A stretch of 64,000 nt of DNA from Leifsonia xyli subsp. cynodontis DSM 46306 (GTDB taxonomy: Bacteria > Actinomycetota > Actinomycetes > Actinomycetales > Microbacteriaceae), in contig NC_022438.1 in NCBI RefSeq assembly GCF_000470775.1, positions 434,001 through 498,000 of the forward strand. Reading direction: 5' to 3'. Both the position numbers and the translations under genes were made by a program. Under the pieces are notes generated by a model, which saw nothing but the letters and a program-made list of their open reading frames with translations, made no database searches and was not told where the DNA came from. Below are positions 9,123 to 17,041 of the stretch, in pieces (positions within the stretch are counted from its first letter, which is position 1; each line of letters opens with the position of its first letter).

Positions 9123-9949
9123 AGGGCCTCCACGATCCGGGCGAGCAGGGCGCCGATCACCGGTTCGGCCTCGCGGCCGGCTTCGATGACCTCCTGGTGG
9201 CTGAGCGGGGTCTTCTGGATGCCGGCCGCCAGATTGGTGATGAGCGACATCCCGAGGATCTCCATCCTGGCCTGGCGCGCCGCGATCGCCTCCAGCGCCG
9301 TCGACATCCCGACGATGTGCCCGCCGATCGCCTTCGCCATCCGCACCTCGGCCGGCGTCTCGTAGTGCGGGCCGCGGAACTGTGTGTAGACCCCCTCGTC
9401 CAGGCTCGGGTCGATGGTGCGCGCGAGGTCGCGTAGGCGCTTCGAATAGAGGTCCGTCAGGTCGATGAAGGTCGCGCCCTCGAGCGGCGAGTCGGCGGTG
9501 AGATTGAGGTGGTCGCTGATGAGGACCGGGGTTCCGGCCGTCCAGGTCTCCTTGATGCCGCCCGCGCCGTTCGTGAGGATCATCGTCGAGGAGCCCGCGG
9601 CCGCTGCGGTGCGGACGCTGTGGACGACACGGCGGACGCCGTGGCCCTCGTAGTAGTGCGTGCGCGCGCCGATGACAAGGGCGTGCTTGCCGTTTCGCAG
9701 CCGGAGGGAGCGCAGGGTGCCGACGTGGCCCTCCAGCGCGGGCTTGCCGAAGCCGACGATCTCGGTGGCGGGGACGGTCGCGACGGTCTCGCCGATCAGG
9801 TCCGCCGCCCTGCCCCAGCCGCTGCCGAGCGTGAGCGCGATGTCGTGCTTGGCGACGCCGGTCTTCTCCGCGAGCTGTTCCGCGGCGCGTTCGGCCACCT
9901 CGAACGGATCGGTGGCAGGGTCGTCGAGCGGGTTCAGGGTTTCCGGCAT
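9119..9949 (-). CDS. punA: Purine nucleoside phosphorylase
   Basis: Trimeric (mammalian-like) purine nucleoside phosphorylase, 276 residues. It splits inosine and guanosine to base plus ribose-1-phosphate. Motifs: TLGSGWG (phosphate loop), GFGKPALEGHVG, HYYEGHG, ILTNGAGGI and ISDHLNLT, then the substrate-binding region MSTALEAIAARQ. It completes the purine branch begun by adenosine deaminase. No Shine-Dalgarno; a TAGAGT hexamer 6 bases before ATG suggests a leaderless message. Its GTGA overlap with the mutase makes a two-gene operon. Confidence 0.95.
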   Translation of the reverse strand: MPETLNPLDDPATDPFEVAERAAEQLAEKTGVAKHDIALTLGSGWGRAADLIGETVATVPATEIVGFGKPALEGHVGTLRSLRLRNGKHALVIGARTHYYEGHGVRRVVHSVRTAAAAGSSTMILTNGAGGIKETWTAGTPVLISDHLNLTADSPLEGATFIDLTDLYSKRLRDLARTIDPSLDEGVYTQFRGPHYETPAEVRMAKAIGGHIVGMSTALEAIAARQARMEILGMSLITNLAAGIQKTPLSHQEVIEAGREAEPVIGALLARIVEAL

Positions 9950-9955
9950 GCGCCC

Positions 9956-9961
9956 ACTCTA
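9956..9961 (-). promoter_or_regulatory. Candidate -10 element for punA (leaderless)
   Basis: TAGAGT on the minus strand lies exactly 6 bases before the punA ATG, with no ribosome-binding site between. That distance places the likely first transcribed base on or next to the start codon. Confidence 0.45.
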
Positions 9962-10006
9962 CTGAGCGCTCTCCGCGGACGCTGCCAACCCCGGCGGCGC
10001 GACGGC

Positions 10007-10044
10007 GCAGCCCGCATACGGAAGAGCAGCCCGCATGCGGAAGA
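10007..10044 (+). repeat. Tandem 19-base duplication before the dehydrogenase gene
   Basis: Two adjoining 19-base units (10007-10025 and 10026-10044) are identical except for A versus G in GCATACGG/GCATGCGG. Each carries a GGAAG that could act as a Shine-Dalgarno. The second copy is 10 bases before ATG 10054, a workable spacing. Confidence 0.85.
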
Positions 10045-10053
10045 ATGGACGGT

Positions 10054-11490
10054 ATGGCCTACGAATTCGAGCGCAAGCAGCGGATCGCCGTCCTCGGCGG
10101 CGGACCCGGCGGGTATGAGGCGGCGATCGCCGGGGCGCAGCTCGGCGCCGATGTCACCCTCATCGAGCGCTCCGGCGTCGGCGGCTCGGCCGTCATCACC
10201 GATGTCGTCCCCTCCAAGAGCCTCATCGCGACAGCGGAGGCCACCAACTCCATCGCCGAGGCGGCTGACCTCGGCGTCCAGTTCTTCTCCCGCGGCGCCA
10301 GCGGCAAGCCGGTGCGCCCGGAGATCGCCGTCAACCTGGCTGCGGTCAACAAGCGCCTCATGGGCCTCGCCCGCCAGCAATCGGAGGACATGCGCGCCGA
10401 GCTCGTGCGCTCGGGCGTCCGCATCGTCTCCGGGGAGGGCCGGCTCGACGGTCCGGGCACCGTCATCGTCTCGACGGTGCGGGGCGACTCGGGCACGGAC
10501 TTCGACAGCGTGGACGCGGACACCATCGTGGTCGCCGTCGGTGCCCGCCCGCGCATCCTGTCCTCCGCCGAGCCGGACGGCGAACGCATCCTGACCTGGA
10601 CCCAGCTCTACGATCTGGGAGCGATCCCCGAGCACCTCGTCGTCGTCGGCTCGGGCGTCACCGGAGCGGAGTTCGCCTCGGCCTACACGGCGCTCGGCTC
10701 GAAGGTCACCCTCATCTCCTCCCGCGACCAGGTGCTCCCGGGCGAAGACGCGGACGCCGCCGGCGTGATCGAGAACGTCTTCAAGCGCAATGGGATGCAG
10801 GTGCTCTCCACTTCCCGCGCCGAGTCGGTGGTCCGCGCCGGGGACGGTGTGGTCGCCACGCTCTCCGACGGCCGCACCGTGGAGGGCAGCCACTGCCTGA
10901 TGGCCGTCGGCTCGATCCCGAACACCGCCGGGATCGGGTTGCAGGAGTCCGGGGTGCAGCTGACGCCGTCCGGCCACATCCGGGTCAACCGGGTCGCCCG
11001 GACCTCCATCCCGAACATCTACGCCGCCGGAGACTGCTCCGACTCGCTGCCGCTCGCCTCGGTCGCGTCGATGCAGGGCCGCACTGCGGTGTTCCACGCG
11101 ATGGGCGACGCGGTCAACCCGATCGAACTGCGCAATGTCACCTCGAACATCTTCACCCAGCCGGAGATCGCGACGGTCGGCTGGAACCAGAAGCAGATCG
11201 AGGAGGGCATCGCGCAGGGCGATATCTACAAGCTGCCGCTGAAATCCAACCCGCGCGCGAAAATGCTCGGCATCCGCGACGGGTTCGTCAAGCTCTTCGC
11301 CCGCACCGGGTCGGGGACCGTGATCGGCGGCGTGATCGTGGCCCCGCGTGCCTCCGAGCTGATCTTCCCGCTCGCGCTCGCCGTCGAGCACCGTCTCACG
11401 GTCGACCAGGTCGCCCGGGCGTTCACGGTGTACCCGTCCCTCTCCGGCTCCATCTCGGACGCGGCCCGCGCGATGCATATCGTCCTTTAG
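10054..11490 (+). CDS. Flavoprotein NAD(P)H dehydrogenase of the dihydrolipoamide-dehydrogenase family (LpdA-like)
   Basis: 478-residue two-dinucleotide-binding flavoprotein. FAD site is AVLGGGPGGYEAA; the NAD(P) site is VVVGSGVTGAEFAS; the second FAD contact is NIYAAGDC; the C-terminal dimerisation domain follows. The redox CxxxxC disulfide is absent: the region reads GSAVITDVVPSKSL. This points to the actinobacterial quinone/NAD(P)H dehydrogenase group (mycobacterial LpdA) rather than a true lipoamide dehydrogenase. ATG 10054 is chosen for its spacing to GGAAG; ATG 10045, three codons earlier, is possible. A monocistronic or two-gene unit with the antiporter 11 bases on. Confidence 0.88.
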   Translation: MAYEFERKQRIAVLGGGPGGYEAAIAGAQLGADVTLIERSGVGGSAVITDVVPSKSLIATAEATNSIAEAADLGVQFFSRGASGKPVRPEIAVNLAAVNKRLMGLARQQSEDMRAELVRSGVRIVSGEGRLDGPGTVIVSTVRGDSGTDFDSVDADTIVVAVGARPRILSSAEPDGERILTWTQLYDLGAIPEHLVVVGSGVTGAEFASAYTALGSKVTLISSRDQVLPGEDADAAGVIENVFKRNGMQVLSTSRAESVVRAGDGVVATLSDGRTVEGSHCLMAVGSIPNTAGIGLQESGVQLTPSGHIRVNRVARTSIPNIYAAGDCSDSLPLASVASMQGRTAVFHAMGDAVNPIELRNVTSNIFTQPEIATVGWNQKQIEEGIAQGDIYKLPLKSNPRAKMLGIRDGFVKLFARTGSGTVIGGVIVAPRASELIFPLALAVEHRLTVDQVARAFTVYPSLSGSISDAARAMHIVL

Positions 11491-11501
11491 GGAGCGCGCG
11501 C

Positions 11502-13361
11502 ATGGAGGAGATCCTGGTCATCGGCGTCCTCGCCATTCTGGCCATCGCGGCCGCCACGACGATCGGACCCCGCTTCGGCGTCGCCTCGCCGCTCGTCCTC
11601 GTCGTCGTCGGCATCCTGGTGAGTCTGCTGCCGTTCGTGCCCGCGGTCACGATCGAGCCGGAGTGGGTCCTCGCCGGTGTGCTCCCGCCCCTGCTGTATT
11701 CCGCCTCGGTGTCGATGCCGTCGATGAATTTCCGCCGCGAGTTCGGTGCGATCGGCGGGCTGTCCGTGCTCCTGGTCGTCGTCAGCTCGGTGCTGCTCGG
11801 CCTGTTCTTCGCCTGGGTCGTCCCCGGGCTCGGCCTGGCGTGGGGCATCGCGCTCGGCGCTATCGTCAGCCCGACGGACGCGGTGGCCACCGGGATCGTG
11901 AAACGGGCGGGCGTCTCGCCGCGCGTCGTCGCCATCCTCGAGGGCGAGAGCCTGCTCAACGACGCCACGGCGCTGGTGCTGCTGCGCGCGGCCGTCGCGG
12001 CCACAGCGGCGTCGTTCACGTTCGGCGTGGTGGTCGTCTCGTTCGTCTACTCGGTGCTGATCGCCGTCCTCCTCGGCTGGGCCGTCGGACGGCTGAACCT
12101 GCTTGTCCGGCAGCGGGTGAAGGATGCCACGGTCAACACCGTCATCTCCTTCACCGTCCCGTTCCTGGCGTCCCTCCCCGCCGAAGCGCTCGGCGCCTCG
12201 GGACTGGTCGCGGCCGTCGTCGCCGGACTCGTCACCGGCAGCCGCGCGCCTCGGGTGCTCTCGCCGGAGCATCGGCTCTCGGGCACGCAGAACTGGCGCA
12301 CGGTCGAGATGGTGCTGGAAGGCGTCATCTTCCTGACGATGGGCCTCGAACTTTTCGGCATCCTGCAGAAGGTCGAGAACGACCGCTCCGGTCTGCTGCC
12401 CCTCATCGGGGTCGCCGCCGGGGCGCTGCTCCTGACGATCCTCGTGCGCGCCGCCTTCGTGGCGCCCCTCCTGGCGATGCTCGGCCGGCGTCATCGGCGC
12501 GGGCAGCGGATGCGGCCCGCGCTCGAGCGGATGCAGCAGCGCCTCGAAGACCCGGAAGGCGTTCAGCGCGCCATCGCCGAGCGGCTGGCCGGTGCGAGGC
12601 CGGCGCTGCCGGGCGTGGATGCGGGGCGTGCGGATGCGTCGGGCGTGGATGCGGGGCGTGCGGATGCGTCGGGCGTGGACGCGGAGCGGGCCGACGCGGT
12701 GCGCGCCGCCGGCGCGCCGTACGCCGTCGTCCCCCTCACCGGCCGCGCGGCTCGCGCCCGGAGAATCGTCCGCAGCAGAGTTCTGCGCCGCCGCCGCGTC
12801 CCCACCGCCGAGAACCTCGCCCGCTTCGGTGTGCGCCTCCGTCGGCTCCTCGCCGATATCGACTACTTCACCGAGGCTCCACTCGGCTGGCGGGAGGGCG
12901 GCATCGTCGTCTGGGCGGGGATGCGCGGCGCCGTCACGGTCGCCGCCGCGCAGAGCCTTCCGGCCGAGACCCCCGGGCGTTCCGTGCTGGTTCTCATCGC
13001 CTTCTTCGTCGCCGCGGGGTCGCTTCTGCTTCAGGGCGGCACGCTGGCCCTTGTTCTTCGGCTCCTCAAACCCAGCACCGCCGACCCCGACGCCGAGCGC
13101 GACGAGCGCCGCCGCCTGATGGTGCTGCTGCACGACGTGGGAAAAACCGTCCCTCTCCCTCTCACCGCCGAGCGCACCCCCGAGGTCTTCGATCAGTACA
13201 AGGCCGCCCGCCTCGCCCGCATCCGCGCCCAGCGCTGCGCCCTCCTCGACGCCCGCGACGAGGGCACCTTCAGCGCGAATGTCCTCGCCGGCGCCCTCAA
13301 CAACCTCGACGCCGCCGAAATCAGCATCGACCTCAAAGGCGCCCCCGCCGATTCCCCCTGA
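11502..13361 (+). CDS. Na+/H+ antiporter, CPA1 (NhaP-like) family
   Basis: 619-residue monovalent cation:proton antiporter in the cytoplasmic membrane. About eleven hydrophobic segments occupy the first 330 residues and a late one. The ion site is seen as GAIVSPTDAVATGIV followed by EGESLLNDATALVL, both hallmarks of CPA1. A long hydrophilic insert near residues 330-450 carries a ten-residue repeat (VDAGRADASG, three copies, the last diverged). A GGEGGIVVWAGMRGAVTVAAA-type segment (read WAGMRGAVTVAAAQ) follows. SD GGAGCG precedes ATG. Confidence 0.92.
   Translation: MEEILVIGVLAILAIAAATTIGPRFGVASPLVLVVVGILVSLLPFVPAVTIEPEWVLAGVLPPLLYSASVSMPSMNFRREFGAIGGLSVLLVVVSSVLLGLFFAWVVPGLGLAWGIALGAIVSPTDAVATGIVKRAGVSPRVVAILEGESLLNDATALVLLRAAVAATAASFTFGVVVVSFVYSVLIAVLLGWAVGRLNLLVRQRVKDATVNTVISFTVPFLASLPAEALGASGLVAAVVAGLVTGSRAPRVLSPEHRLSGTQNWRTVEMVLEGVIFLTMGLELFGILQKVENDRSGLLPLIGVAAGALLLTILVRAAFVAPLLAMLGRRHRRGQRMRPALERMQQRLEDPEGVQRAIAERLAGARPALPGVDAGRADASGVDAGRADASGVDAERADAVRAAGAPYAVVPLTGRAARARRIVRSRVLRRRRVPTAENLARFGVRLRRLLADIDYFTEAPLGWREGGIVVWAGMRGAVTVAAAQSLPAETPGRSVLVLIAFFVAAGSLLLQGGTLALVLRLLKPSTADPDAERDERRRLMVLLHDVGKTVPLPLTAERTPEVFDQYKAARLARIRAQRCALLDARDEGTFSANVLAGALNNLDAAEISIDLKGAPADSP
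12611..12700 (+). repeat. In-frame 30-base tandem repeat inside the antiporter gene
   Basis: Units 12611-12640 and 12641-12670 are identical; 12671-12700 is a diverged third copy. The unit is a multiple of three, so copy-number change would lengthen the cytoplasmic loop without frameshift. Confidence 0.9.
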
Positions 13362-13591
13362 CCCCCGTCCCTCTCTCCCGCCCCACCCCCCGTCCCCTCC
13401 CCCCGTCCCCCTCCACCCCCCCGTCTTGTGTCGGAAAGGGAGGACTCCCCCTCCCCCCTCCGTCATATCTCCTCCCTTTCCTGCTCGGGCTCGGCGTGTC
13501 TGTACTATCCACCTCCCTTTCCGACAGGCTGTTTATCCACAGATGGCTCCTGCCGTCTCTGCCGGTCGGCGTGGCCGCCGACGATAGAGCG
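13362..13591. other. Non-coding stretch: C-rich tract, repeats and a DnaA-box-like site
   Basis: Between the antiporter stop and the AbiEi/DUF559 gene. The plus strand from 13362 to about 13427 is nearly all pyrimidine with many runs of four to seven C, so the minus strand is G-run rich. Three copies of GGAAAGGGAGG follow (13433, 13471 inverted, 13512 inverted). TTATCCACA, a perfect match to the DnaA-box consensus, lies at 13533-13541. No credible small gene seen. Confidence 0.7.
13429..13449 (+). repeat. Left arm of a perfect 21-base inverted repeat
   Basis: This 21-base sequence, centred on GGAAAGGGAGGACTCCC, recurs as its exact reverse complement at 14475-14495. The two arms enclose the AbiEi/DUF559-type gene at a separation of about 1 kb. 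Confidence 0.9.
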
Positions 13592-14437
13592 ATGAACTGG
13601 ATGCAGGAGTTCGACAAGCGCGGCGGAATCGCCTCCACGCGCCAGCTCCGCGATGCCGGGGCGACCGAGCGTGCGCTGGGGAGGGTGGTGGCCGACGGGC
13701 GGCTGATCCGGCCGCGAAACGGACGATACGCGAAACCGGGCGTCTTCGAGGCGGCGATCGCCGCGGTTCGCATGGGTGGACGGCTCTCCTGCGTTTCCGC
13801 CGCTCGCAGCTACGGATTGTGGGGAGGCATGGACGCTCGCACTCACGCGACCGTTCCGCCCACGGCGGGTCGCGCGGGCGTCGAGGCGGGTGCTGTGCTG
13901 CACTGGCGTGCCTGCCGAGCGCATCCGGAGATCTGGCGTGTCTCCGTGGCCGATTGCCTGCGTTCCGTGGTCGCTTGCGCCGACGAGGAGACGTCCGTCG
14001 CCGTCCTCGATACCGCGCTCAGCGCAGGGCTGGTCTCGATCCGGGACATCGAACGCACCTTCGCCTCCGAGCCGCAACGAGCCAGGACGATCGCGCGGCG
14101 CGCTCGTCCTGGCTCCGACTCGGGCGTCGAGTCCATTCTGCGTCAGCGCCTCACCGCCCGCGGCCACCTCGTCGAGCAGCAGATCGCCGTCCCGGGCGCA
14201 GGCCGGGTGGATGCCCGCGTCGACGGAATCCTCTACGTCGAAGTGGACGGTTTCGCGTTCCACTCTGGGCGTGAGGCTTTCGAGAGGGACCGGATGCGGG
14301 ATGCGGCGCTAGCGCTGCGGGGCGATCGCTGGTTGCGCGTCTCGGCCAGGAACCTTCTCAGCACACCGGATTCGGTGGTCGCGACGATCGAGGCGGTGCT
14401 GGAAAGGGAGGAGTCGGGTCGTGCGAGACGAGGATAA
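13592..14437 (+). CDS. AbiEi-like winged-helix / DUF559 (PD-(D/E)XK-like) protein
   Basis: 281 residues. The N-terminal 45 residues (GGIASTRQLRDAG...RNGRYAKPG) resemble the AbiEi_4-type winged helix that precedes type IV antitoxin-like proteins. The C-terminal 90 residues (GVESILRQRL, VDARVDGILYVEVDGFAFHS) fit the DUF559 endonuclease fold, with E, D and ExD in the expected order for a metal-binding nuclease site. Start ATG 13592 gives the family N-terminus. No AbiEii-like toxin gene neighbours it, so an antitoxin role is not supported. Six copies of a 12-base repeat lie in and around the gene, the last ones overlapping its 3' end. Function unknown. Confidence 0.8.
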   Translation: MNWMQEFDKRGGIASTRQLRDAGATERALGRVVADGRLIRPRNGRYAKPGVFEAAIAAVRMGGRLSCVSAARSYGLWGGMDARTHATVPPTAGRAGVEAGAVLHWRACRAHPEIWRVSVADCLRSVVACADEETSVAVLDTALSAGLVSIRDIERTFASEPQRARTIARRARPGSDSGVESILRQRLTARGHLVEQQIAVPGAGRVDARVDGILYVEVDGFAFHSGREAFERDRMRDAALALRGDRWLRVSARNLLSTPDSVVATIEAVLEREESGRARRG

Positions 14438-14453
14438 CGCGGGAAAGGGAGGA
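14401..14453 (+). repeat. Two direct copies of GGAAAGGGAGGA at the 3' end of the AbiEi/DUF559 gene
   Basis: Copies at 14401-14412 (inside the coding end) and 14442-14453 (just after the stop) match the repeats upstream of the gene exactly over 12 bases. Confidence 0.9.
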
Positions 14454-14474
14454 ATTCTGAACCGATTCTCGGGT

Positions 14475-14495
14475 GGGAGTCCTCCCTTTCCGACA
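14475..14495 (-). repeat. Right arm of the perfect 21-base inverted repeat
   Basis: Exact reverse complement of 13429-13449. It also lies between the convergent AbiEi/DUF559 and carboxylase genes. Confidence 0.9.
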
Positions 14496-14526
14496 TGGTG
14501 GGGGCGGGATGTGGACGCGGGGGCGG

Positions 14527-16287
14527 TCAGACGATGCTGAGGAGCAGGTGGCCGGAGGAGACGGTCTCGCCCACGGCGGCGTTGATGGCGGCGATGGTGC
14601 CGTCCTTGTGGGCGGTGAGGGGCTGCTCCATCTTCATGGCCTCGAGGACGAGCACGAGATCCCCCTTGACCACCTCGTCGCCGTCGGCGACCGCGACCTT
14701 GACGACGGTCGCCTGCATCGGAGCGGTGAGCGCGTCGCCCGTCGCGGTGTCGACCGCATGCCCGCCCCCGCGGCGACGCGGGGCGAGCGGGGCTTTCTCG
14801 GGGGAGCCGCCGGCCAGCAGGCGGGCGGGGAGGGAGACCTCGATGCGTTTGCCCTCCACCTCGACGACGACGTTGCTCCGGCGTTCCGCCGTGGACGGTT
14901 CGCCAAGCTCGCCGGACCACGGCTCGATGGCGCCGGCCCATTCGGTCTCGATCCAGCGGGTGTACACGGAGAATGGCTCGCCGTCCTGCGGAGCGAAGGC
15001 GGGGTCGCGCACAATCGCGCGGTGGAACGGCAGCACCGTCGGCAGGCCTGCGACCTCGAGCTCGTCCAGGGCGCGGCGCGAGCGCTCCAGCGCCTCCTCG
15101 CGGGTGGCTCCGGTGACGATCAGCTTCGCGAGCATGGAGTCGAACGCGCCGCCGATGACGTCGCCGGCCTGGATGCCGCTGTCGACGCGGACGCCGGGGC
15201 CGCCGGGCGCTTTGAAGACGTGGACAGGGCCCGGAGAGGGGATGAAGCCGCGGCCGGCGTCCTCGCCATTGATGCGGAACTCGAAGGAGTGGCCGCGGGG
15301 GGCCGGGTCGACTCCGTCGAGCTTGCCCCCCTCCGCGAGGCGGAACTGCTCGCGGACGAGGTCGATGCCGGTCACCTCCTCCGAGACCGGGTGCTCGACC
15401 TGGAGACGGGTGTTCACTTCGAGGAACGACACGGTGCCGTCCTTGCCGATGAGGAACTCGCAGGTGCCGGCGCCCTGATAGCCGACCTCCTTCAGAATCG
15501 CCTTGGAGGCGCTGTAGAGCTTCTCCCGCTGCTCCGGAGTGAGGAACGGCGCGGGGGCCTCCTCGACCAGCTTCTGGTGGCGGCGCTGTAGCGAGCAGTC
15601 GCGGGTCGAGACGACCACGACGGTGCCGTGCGCGTCGGCGAGGCACTGGGTCTCGACGTGGCGCGGCTGGTCGAGGTATTTCTCCACGAAGCATTCGCCG
15701 CGGCCGAACGCCGCGATCGCCTCCCGGGTGGCGGACTCGAAGAGCTCGGCCACTTCCTCCCGGGCGCGGGCCACCTTGAGGCCGCGCCCGCCGCCGCCGA
15801 ACGCCGCTTTGATGGCGACGGGCAGGCCGTGCTCGTCCACGAAATCGAGCACCTCGGCCGCATCGGCGACCGGGTTGAGGGTGCCGGGGGCCAGTGGTGC
15901 GCCCACCTTCTCGGCGACGTGCCGGGCGGAGACTTTGTCGCCGAGACGTTCGATGGCCTCCGGCGACGGGCCGATCCAGACGAGGCCGGCGGCGATGACG
16001 GCACGGGCGAAGTCGGCGTTCTCGGCGAGGAAGCCGTATCCCGGATGCACGGCGTCGGCGCCCGAGCGGCGGGCGATGGAGAGCAGCTTGTCGATGACCA
16101 GATACGTCTCGGCGCTGGTGGAGCCTTCGAGGCCGTAGGCCTCGTCCGAGAGCCTGACGTGCAGAGCGTCGCGGTCCTGGTCGGCGTAGACGGCGACGGA
16201 GCCGATCCCGCTGTCGCGTGCGGCGCGGATGATCCGGACGGCGATCTCGCCCCGGTTGGCGATGAGGACCTTGGAGATACGTGGCAC
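14527..16287 (-). CDS. Acetyl-/propionyl-CoA carboxylase alpha chain (biotin carboxylase + BCCP)
   Basis: 586-residue biotin-dependent subunit (AccA3-like). It carboxylates its own biotin with ATP and bicarbonate for malonyl-CoA or methylmalonyl-CoA formation. The N-terminus [19 protein letters not shown] begins the carboxylase; the ATP-grasp glycine-rich loop is [27 protein letters not shown] is the catalytic segment. The C-terminal biotinyl domain has EAMKMEQPL with the acceptor lysine at K552. GTG start 8 bases after a TAGGCT hexamer. It lies downstream of maf on the same strand. The beta and epsilon chains and the biotin ligase are encoded 9-11 kb away. Confidence 0.95.
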   Translation of the reverse strand: MPRISKVLIANRGEIAVRIIRAARDSGIGSVAVYADQDRDALHVRLSDEAYGLEGSTSAETYLVIDKLLSIARRSGADAVHPGYGFLAENADFARAVIAAGLVWIGPSPEAIERLGDKVSARHVAEKVGAPLAPGTLNPVADAAEVLDFVDEHGLPVAIKAAFGGGGRGLKVARAREEVAELFESATREAIAAFGRGECFVEKYLDQPRHVETQCLADAHGTVVVVSTRDCSLQRRHQKLVEEAPAPFLTPEQREKLYSASKAILKEVGYQGAGTCEFLIGKDGTVSFLEVNTRLQVEHPVSEEVTGIDLVREQFRLAEGGKLDGVDPAPRGHSFEFRINGEDAGRGFIPSPGPVHVFKAPGGPGVRVDSGIQAGDVIGGAFDSMLAKLIVTGATREEALERSRRALDELEVAGLPTVLPFHRAIVRDPAFAPQDGEPFSVYTRWIETEWAGAIEPWSGELGEPSTAERRSNVVVEVEGKRIEVSLPARLLAGGSPEKAPLAPRRRGGGHAVDTATGDALTAPMQATVVKVAVADGDEVVKGDLVLVLEAMKMEQPLTAHKDGTIAAINAAVGETVSSGHLLLSIV

Positions 16288-16366
16288 AGTTCTCTAGCCT
16301 ATTGCGCGGGTCCGATCGCCTTTTGGACGATTCTCATAAAAATACATCCAAAAGCCTTCAGATTTT

Positions 16367-17014
16367 CTATAATGACGCTCCGGCACGGTTCCACAGCTCG
16401 GTCCACTCGATTCCGAGCTGGCGCACCAGGTCGCGCAGGGTCGAGAGGGACAACCCGACGACGGTGCTCGGGTCGCCCTCCACCCGGCGGATGAAGGGGC
16501 CGCCCAGACTGTCGATGGTAAATGCGCCCGCGACCTCCAAGGGTTCGCCGCTGGCGATGTAGGCGTCGATTTCGGCGTCGGTGACGTCTGCGAACGAGAC
16601 GGCGGCCACGGCCGTCGCCCCGACAGCGGCGTTCTCCACGCCCCCGCGGTGGTCGATGAGCCAGTGCCCGGAGTGCAGGCGCCCGGTGCGCCCGCGCTGT
16701 GCCCGCCAGCGCTCGCGTGCGATCTCGGGCCGGTGCGGTTTGCCGTGGATGGCGCCGTCGATCGCGAACGCCGAGTCGCCGCCGAAGACGAGCCCGTCGA
16801 TCGGTTCGCCGTCGAGCGTGCCGCGCACGGCCTCCGCCTTCAGCCGGGCGAGCAGCCGCACCATCGCGTCGGGGGAGAGCGGTCCGTGTTCGGCTTCCGC
16901 CGCGGCGACGGCAGCGGGTTCGTCCACCCGCGACGGCACGACGACGGGCTCGATCCCCGCGGCGCGCAGCAGCGCGAGGCGGGCTGGGGAGGTGGAGGCG
17001 AGGTAGAGCCGCAT
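16367..17014 (-). CDS. maf: Maf family nucleoside-triphosphate pyrophosphatase
   Basis: 215-residue Maf/Ham1-like house-cleaning pyrophosphatase acting on non-canonical or modified (d)NTPs. N-terminal LASTSPARLALLRAAGI corresponds to the LASxSPRR motif; VDEPAAV follows; VFGGDSAF holds the catalytic aspartate (usually GADT); the C-terminus carries EVAGAFTIDSLGGPFI. The long open frame upstream is an artefact of GC content; ATG 17014 is the family start. It is divergent from the RNA methyltransferase gene and followed by the carboxylase gene after an AT-richer 79-base gap. Confidence 0.9.
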   Translation of the reverse strand: MRLYLASTSPARLALLRAAGIEPVVVPSRVDEPAAVAAAEAEHGPLSPDAMVRLLARLKAEAVRGTLDGEPIDGLVFGGDSAFAIDGAIHGKPHRPEIARERWRAQRGRTGRLHSGHWLIDHRGGVENAAVGATAVAAVSFADVTDAEIDAYIASGEPLEVAGAFTIDSLGGPFIRRVEGDPSTVVGLSLSTLRDLVRQLGIEWTELWNRAGASL

Positions 17015-17041
17015 GGTCGTCACCTGTGGGATGCTCGATGG

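Noticed and set aside
10054..11490. True dihydrolipoamide dehydrogenase
   Set aside because: The redox-active CxxxxC pair after the FAD loop is missing.
13592..14437. AbiEi/AbiEii toxin-antitoxin pair
   Set aside because: Only the AbiEi-like winged helix is present and it is fused to a DUF559 domain. No nucleotidyltransferase toxin gene is adjacent.
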